NCBI GenBank assembly: GCA_018268855.1
Contig: JAFDVR010000001.1
Span: 18,652-82,651 of the forward strand
Length of the DNA: 64,000 nt
From: Acidobacteriota bacterium
GTDB taxonomy: Bacteria > Acidobacteriota > Terriglobia > Terriglobales > Acidobacteriaceae
Reading direction: 5' to 3'
Positions 60,875 through 64,000 of this stretch are shown in pieces (the stretch's first letter is position 1; every line of letters begins with the position of its first letter). The notes beneath the pieces are model-generated. The model saw only the letters and a list, made by a program, of their open reading frames with translations, had not been told where the DNA came from and ran no database searches. Position numbers and translations under genes: made by a program.

Positions 60875-63664
60875 TCAGCGCTTCAAGGTTACCGGCTCAG
60901 CCTTAGTGATCTTTCCGTCTTTAGCGATGAGCTGAACGTAATATTCAAAGACCTCCTCACTGTCTTTCATAGGGATGGAAAAGTCGAACGGATATTTTGT
61001 CGAACCTGCCTTGTTCCACTCGTTACCGCGATGAACGAAGAGCTCCGCCGTCTCATAGGTTTCGTCGGTGGCTTCGAGCCATATGTAGGCGGTGCTCATG
61101 TCCTTGCCCATCCCCAAAATCATGCCGTGTACCGGCCCCACGGGGGTGGTCGTGTTCGCATAGCTCGCATCGCTTAACTTACTGGCTGAGTTATCGAAGT
61201 ATCTGCGCTGGAAGTTCGGCACTATGTGTACTCCATCGATGGCAAGCACTGTGATGCCCCTGGGCGAAAGAGGAGCAACTATCTCACCGTTCTTCATCAA
61301 TAACTGCGCCGCGGCATGATTGTCCTTCCAGACGCGTACCTTGTACTCCGCACTTTGAGTAATGGAGGCGACATTGGGATCAAGCTGCACACGCGCTGCT
61401 AACGGACTGTTCGACTGGTTCGTGAGGACCAAAAAGAGCGTGTTCACGTTATATCCGGCGATGTAGTTGACCTCGACCTGATCGGTGCGCAGAAGTCCTT
61501 TGGGCATCCACAACTTTACGTCTTTTTCACCGTAGATGGTTCCTGGGCGGTCGCCGTAGACCTTGCTCATTAGATAGGCATAGGCCTGCGCGTACTGCGA
61601 TGGAAAATCAACAGCCCCACGCGAACGCGTGATCGCATCAGAGACCAGATAGTCCGTCAGAAGCGCAATGTGCGGCCAGACATGGTTGTAATAAATTTCG
61701 TTGTAAGTGAGTTCCTTCCATGGCCGTAACGGATAATCTGCGCGCTGATATGTCGTGGTGTACTCGCCGTTGATGTCATAACCAGGAAAGTTCTCGTACC
61801 TGCCGAGCACTGCTGAGTGCGCCACATCGCGGAAGAAAGTGTCGCCTGTGTACTCCGCCAGGCGCAGCATGTATGCGGCGTAATGGGTAAGCAGCACGGC
61901 TGGATTTGGAGTGTAGGTGGTGGACGCTTCAGGCGTAAGCCCAATCTGCGATACACGCCAGGCGGGCACTCTCTGTTCCGGGGATGGAATAGGTTGAGGA
62001 GACGGGTTCAAGCGCGAATGGTAGGCAATCACCGTCTTGCCTCCTTTGTTCACGAACACGTCGTCATTCGGTACCGTAGGTTGCAGCCAGACGTATTGCA
62101 TATATTCTTTAGCGCCAGTAGCAGCAGCATCCAAATACCGCTTCTCATGGGTGGTCTCATAAAGTTCCATCAGGTCAACCCACTTTGGAGAGAAATCCGT
62201 CCAGAACTGGCCACCCGCAGCAACATGCACATCGCTGAAGTCGGTCTGCGGCTTTGCGATTCGTTCGGCGATGTAGCTGTCCGCCTTTGCCTTGGCTCTA
62301 TCTAAATAGGCCTGCTCGCCCGTCATGCGATACAGCGCGAGCAGGTCCTGAAAGGAATCACCCGTGCTCACCATCTCAAGATTCAAATGCCGGGGCGTCT
62401 TCGATTCAAGATCCGCAAAATACCTGAACACCGGACTGCGGTCTTGGGAGAATGCGTACAACGCCGACAGTTCCGAGACCTCTGCGGCTGGCCCTTTCAT
62501 CAGGTGCGATGGGTTCTGTCCCTCGATCTCCGGCGACATGGAGAAGAGATACTTCTGCCGCGACATCATGTACTCCATCATGGGCAGTGCGCGGCGGTTA
62601 TATATTTCCGGGTTGTCCCGCACAATAGCCAGCGAAAGCGGATGCAGGGCCGATACAAGCTTCACCGTGCCCGGAACATCGGTCGCATAATCGAAGCCTT
62701 TCAGCGCCGCATTCCATCCGCTGTAAGTGTCGTTCATTGCGAAGTCGATCATGTTGTCCAGCGTGGTATTCAGCGATACTGGCCCATTCTGCCGGTAATC
62801 ATGGAAGCCAAACAGGTCTGTGGCTACATGCCGGTATGCGTCGAACCAGTCACCTTTTGTGATGAAGGGTCGTACCTTAAGCGAAATGGTCCCTCCCACC
62901 TGCAGATGCGAATCGGGCAGACCAAAGACCGGCGCAAACGCCATAGGTTGAGCTTCGCCATCCTGATTGCGAAGCATCACCCCGAAGCGCGAATTCTGAA
63001 ACGTTGGCAGCCGGAAGGGCACCTCGCTCTGATCTACGGCAAGCCCCATCGTAGCGGGGCCCACCTGAACGAACGTGGCCGGCACGGGGCACATGTATTC
63101 CGTTGAGAGAAACGGTTTTGAAGGAAAGCGCTTTTCTTGCCAAACCAGCGGCTGCCAAAGCCAGTCCACTGCCTTCGGGTCAGTCGCAGGTATGCCAGTG
63201 TAACCGGCGCTGAACCACCCCGCCTTCTTCGCCTTCAGTTGCATGTGAATCACTGGATCGGCATTCTCTTTCGGCAGAGACAGGTCGGCCTCAAGTGCAA
63301 AGTCAGGCCTGTCTGCAAAGGTCCAATGCAGCACTCCGTCCTTCAGTTCGGCACCCGTCGCATCCATGGTCACAACGTGACCTGCTTGCAGAAAATCGGC
63401 GGTTTTCGTCTTGCCGTCTGGCTTCCAGGACGGAACTACGAAAGCAGTCTCAGCATCTTTCAAACGAGAATACTTCGGATCGGTCTCAGCCATAACCACC
63501 GCGAAGCGGGGACGAAGTTCCACCGTTTGACCAGCAGATTGCATGCGTACTGCACCGTCTTTGCCCAACGTGAGCGTGTAGCGATGATTTTGCAGAGTAG
63601 CTGCGGAAAGACTACTTGCCATGAGAAGGGCAAATCCCAGGAAGAAGCTACGGTGGGAATGCAT
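60875..63664 (-). CDS. Large secreted protein of unknown function, probable glycan enzyme
   Basis: 929 residues. Signal peptide MHSHRSFFLGFALLMASSLS. N-terminal about 300 residues are beta-rich (LTLGKDGAVRMQSAGQTVEL, WFSAGYTGIPATD), like the supersandwich of many glycan lyases. The middle (about 300-700) is helical, with repeats such as FQDLLALYRMTGEQAYLDRA and WVDLMELYETTHEKRYLDAA. These are the paired helices of an (alpha/alpha)6 toroid as in lyases and several glycosidase families. The C-terminus is beta-rich. No family is assigned with certainty (a DUF5695-type assignment is only a guess from size). AAGGAG lies 8 bases before the ATG, and a LacI-type site just beyond. Convergent with GH16 after 12 bases. 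Confidence 0.8.
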   Translation of the reverse strand: MHSHRSFFLGFALLMASSLSAATLQNHRYTLTLGKDGAVRMQSAGQTVELRPRFAVVMAETDPKYSRLKDAETAFVVPSWKPDGKTKTADFLQAGHVVTMDATGAELKDGVLHWTFADRPDFALEADLSLPKENADPVIHMQLKAKKAGWFSAGYTGIPATDPKAVDWLWQPLVWQEKRFPSKPFLSTEYMCPVPATFVQVGPATMGLAVDQSEVPFRLPTFQNSRFGVMLRNQDGEAQPMAFAPVFGLPDSHLQVGGTISLKVRPFITKGDWFDAYRHVATDLFGFHDYRQNGPVSLNTTLDNMIDFAMNDTYSGWNAALKGFDYATDVPGTVKLVSALHPLSLAIVRDNPEIYNRRALPMMEYMMSRQKYLFSMSPEIEGQNPSHLMKGPAAEVSELSALYAFSQDRSPVFRYFADLESKTPRHLNLEMVSTGDSFQDLLALYRMTGEQAYLDRAKAKADSYIAERIAKPQTDFSDVHVAAGGQFWTDFSPKWVDLMELYETTHEKRYLDAAATGAKEYMQYVWLQPTVPNDDVFVNKGGKTVIAYHSRLNPSPQPIPSPEQRVPAWRVSQIGLTPEASTTYTPNPAVLLTHYAAYMLRLAEYTGDTFFRDVAHSAVLGRYENFPGYDINGEYTTTYQRADYPLRPWKELTYNEIYYNHVWPHIALLTDYLVSDAITRSRGAVDFPSQYAQAYAYLMSKVYGDRPGTIYGEKDVKLWMPKGLLRTDQVEVNYIAGYNVNTLFLVLTNQSNSPLAARVQLDPNVASITQSAEYKVRVWKDNHAAAQLLMKNGEIVAPLSPRGITVLAIDGVHIVPNFQRRYFDNSASKLSDASYANTTTPVGPVHGMILGMGKDMSTAYIWLEATDETYETAELFVHRGNEWNKAGSTKYPFDFSIPMKDSEEVFEYYVQLIAKDGKITKAEPVTLKR

Positions 63665-63681
63665 ATAGATTTCTCCTTGAT

Positions 63682-63695
63682 GTTAATCGCTTAAT
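63682..63695. promoter_or_regulatory. Weak LacI-type palindrome before the 929-residue protein
   Basis: GTTAATCGCTTAAT is an imperfect palindrome around CG and matches GTTAAACGTTTGAC at about 9-10 of 14 positions. It is 18 bases upstream of the start, the same placement as the strong site before the TonB receptor. Confidence 0.35.
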
Positions 63696-63788
63696 TCAGC
63701 ACGGCGAACGATAAGCAAACAAACACCGCAACACTATAACCTCATAATCTCAAGCCAGGCTCGGTGGATAAAATCCAAAGAATTCTAA

Positions 63789-64000
63789 AAGAGCAACCGC
63801 CCCTTTGCTTTCCAATCTCTTGGCACGAGCACAATATTGCCCTCACTTCTTGGCCGTGCGCTGCGCAAAGATAAAACCAACATGATCGTCATGATCGTGC
63901 CTGATATCACCAATCCATTTTTTCCAGGCGCTGTGCGCGGCGCGGAAGATATGGCTTTTGAGCATGACTTTCGCCTCGTTCTGTGCAATTCCGATAACGA
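63789..64000 (+). CDS. LacI-type regulator fragment, 3' end outside window, N-terminus not readable in frame
   Basis: The last 40 codons read clearly as the start of a LacI effector domain (MIVMIVPDITNPFFPGAV from 63882), preceded in the same frame by a hinge-like LLGRALRKDKTN. The chain continues past the window end. Upstream in this frame a stop codon lies at 63786, and no helix-turn-helix is found before it. A piece that looks like the third LacI helix (VDKIQRILKEQ) lies in another frame at 63764-63796, preceded by further stops. Either a frameshift or stop has broken the gene, or an unusual N-terminus exists. The start given is only the first codon after the stop. Confidence 0.55.

Noticed and set aside
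1..64000. Mobile elements, prophage, CRISPR arrays, tRNA and rRNA genes
   Set aside because: No transposase, integrase, direct-repeat spacer arrays, tRNA-like cloverleaf/T-loop sequences or rRNA-like stretches were noticed by eye.

Overview
The window looks like a chromosome segment of an acidobacterium of the Terriglobia type (Granulicella/Terriglobus/Edaphobacter-like). The grounds are three very large TonB-dependent receptors of the acidobacterial type (two complete ones with a carboxypeptidase-regulatory-like N-terminal domain, no SusD partner), many exported sulfatases and glycoside hydrolases, a receptor-type Ser/Thr kinase with TPR-like repeats, and a dispersed repeat of the GTCATCCTGAGC type. 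Genus is inference only. No rRNA, tRNA, CRISPR array, transposase or integrase was seen.  Layout. 1-5.4 kb: 3' end of a TonB receptor, a terminator hairpin, then a two-gene unit of an atypical argininosuccinate-lyase-family enzyme and an APC amino-acid permease. 5.4-12.6 kb (minus strand): a chemosensory cluster of a receptor without HAMP, a CheA-CheW-REC hybrid, CheB and a hybrid histidine kinase. 12.7-17.5 kb (minus): pheT (short form without the tRNA-binding B2 insert), pheS and a HAD-UbiA fusion. 17.6-25.9 kb (plus): an MdtABC-like RND exporter with unusual low-complexity insertions. 26-27.2 kb: a Crp/Fnr-type regulator divergent from a receiver-like small protein. 27.3-31.7 kb: two Tat-type sulfatases and an exported nucleotide-pyrophosphatase-like enzyme, all of the alkaline phosphatase superfamily.  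31.8-40.4 kb: a candidate polyol-utilisation locus. It holds a TonB receptor and a GntR/AraR-like regulator on one strand and, divergently, an RbtT/DalT-type polyol transporter, a PfkB sugar kinase and an apparently exported alditol oxidase. 40.4-46.5 kb: three exported or membrane proteins of unknown function, divergent from a 918-residue fusion of winged-helix DNA-binding domain, Ser/Thr kinase, one membrane helix and a TPR-like extracytoplasmic region. This is the most unusual protein in the window.  46.7-64 kb: a glycan-utilisation region with a LacI regulator, a GH2 enzyme, a hexuronate-type MFS transporter translationally coupled to an FAD oxidoreductase, an SGNH esterase-like hydrolase, a TonB receptor, GH31, GH16 and a 929-residue secreted protein of unknown function. 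At the right edge is a LacI-type gene whose N-terminus cannot be read in frame. A 17-bp LacI-type operator occurs identically (inverted) before GH2 and before the TonB receptor, with weaker copies before the other transcription units. This ties the region into one likely regulon: the receptor imports oligosaccharide, the hydrolases trim it, MFS and FAD enzyme process the products, and LacI senses the sugar.
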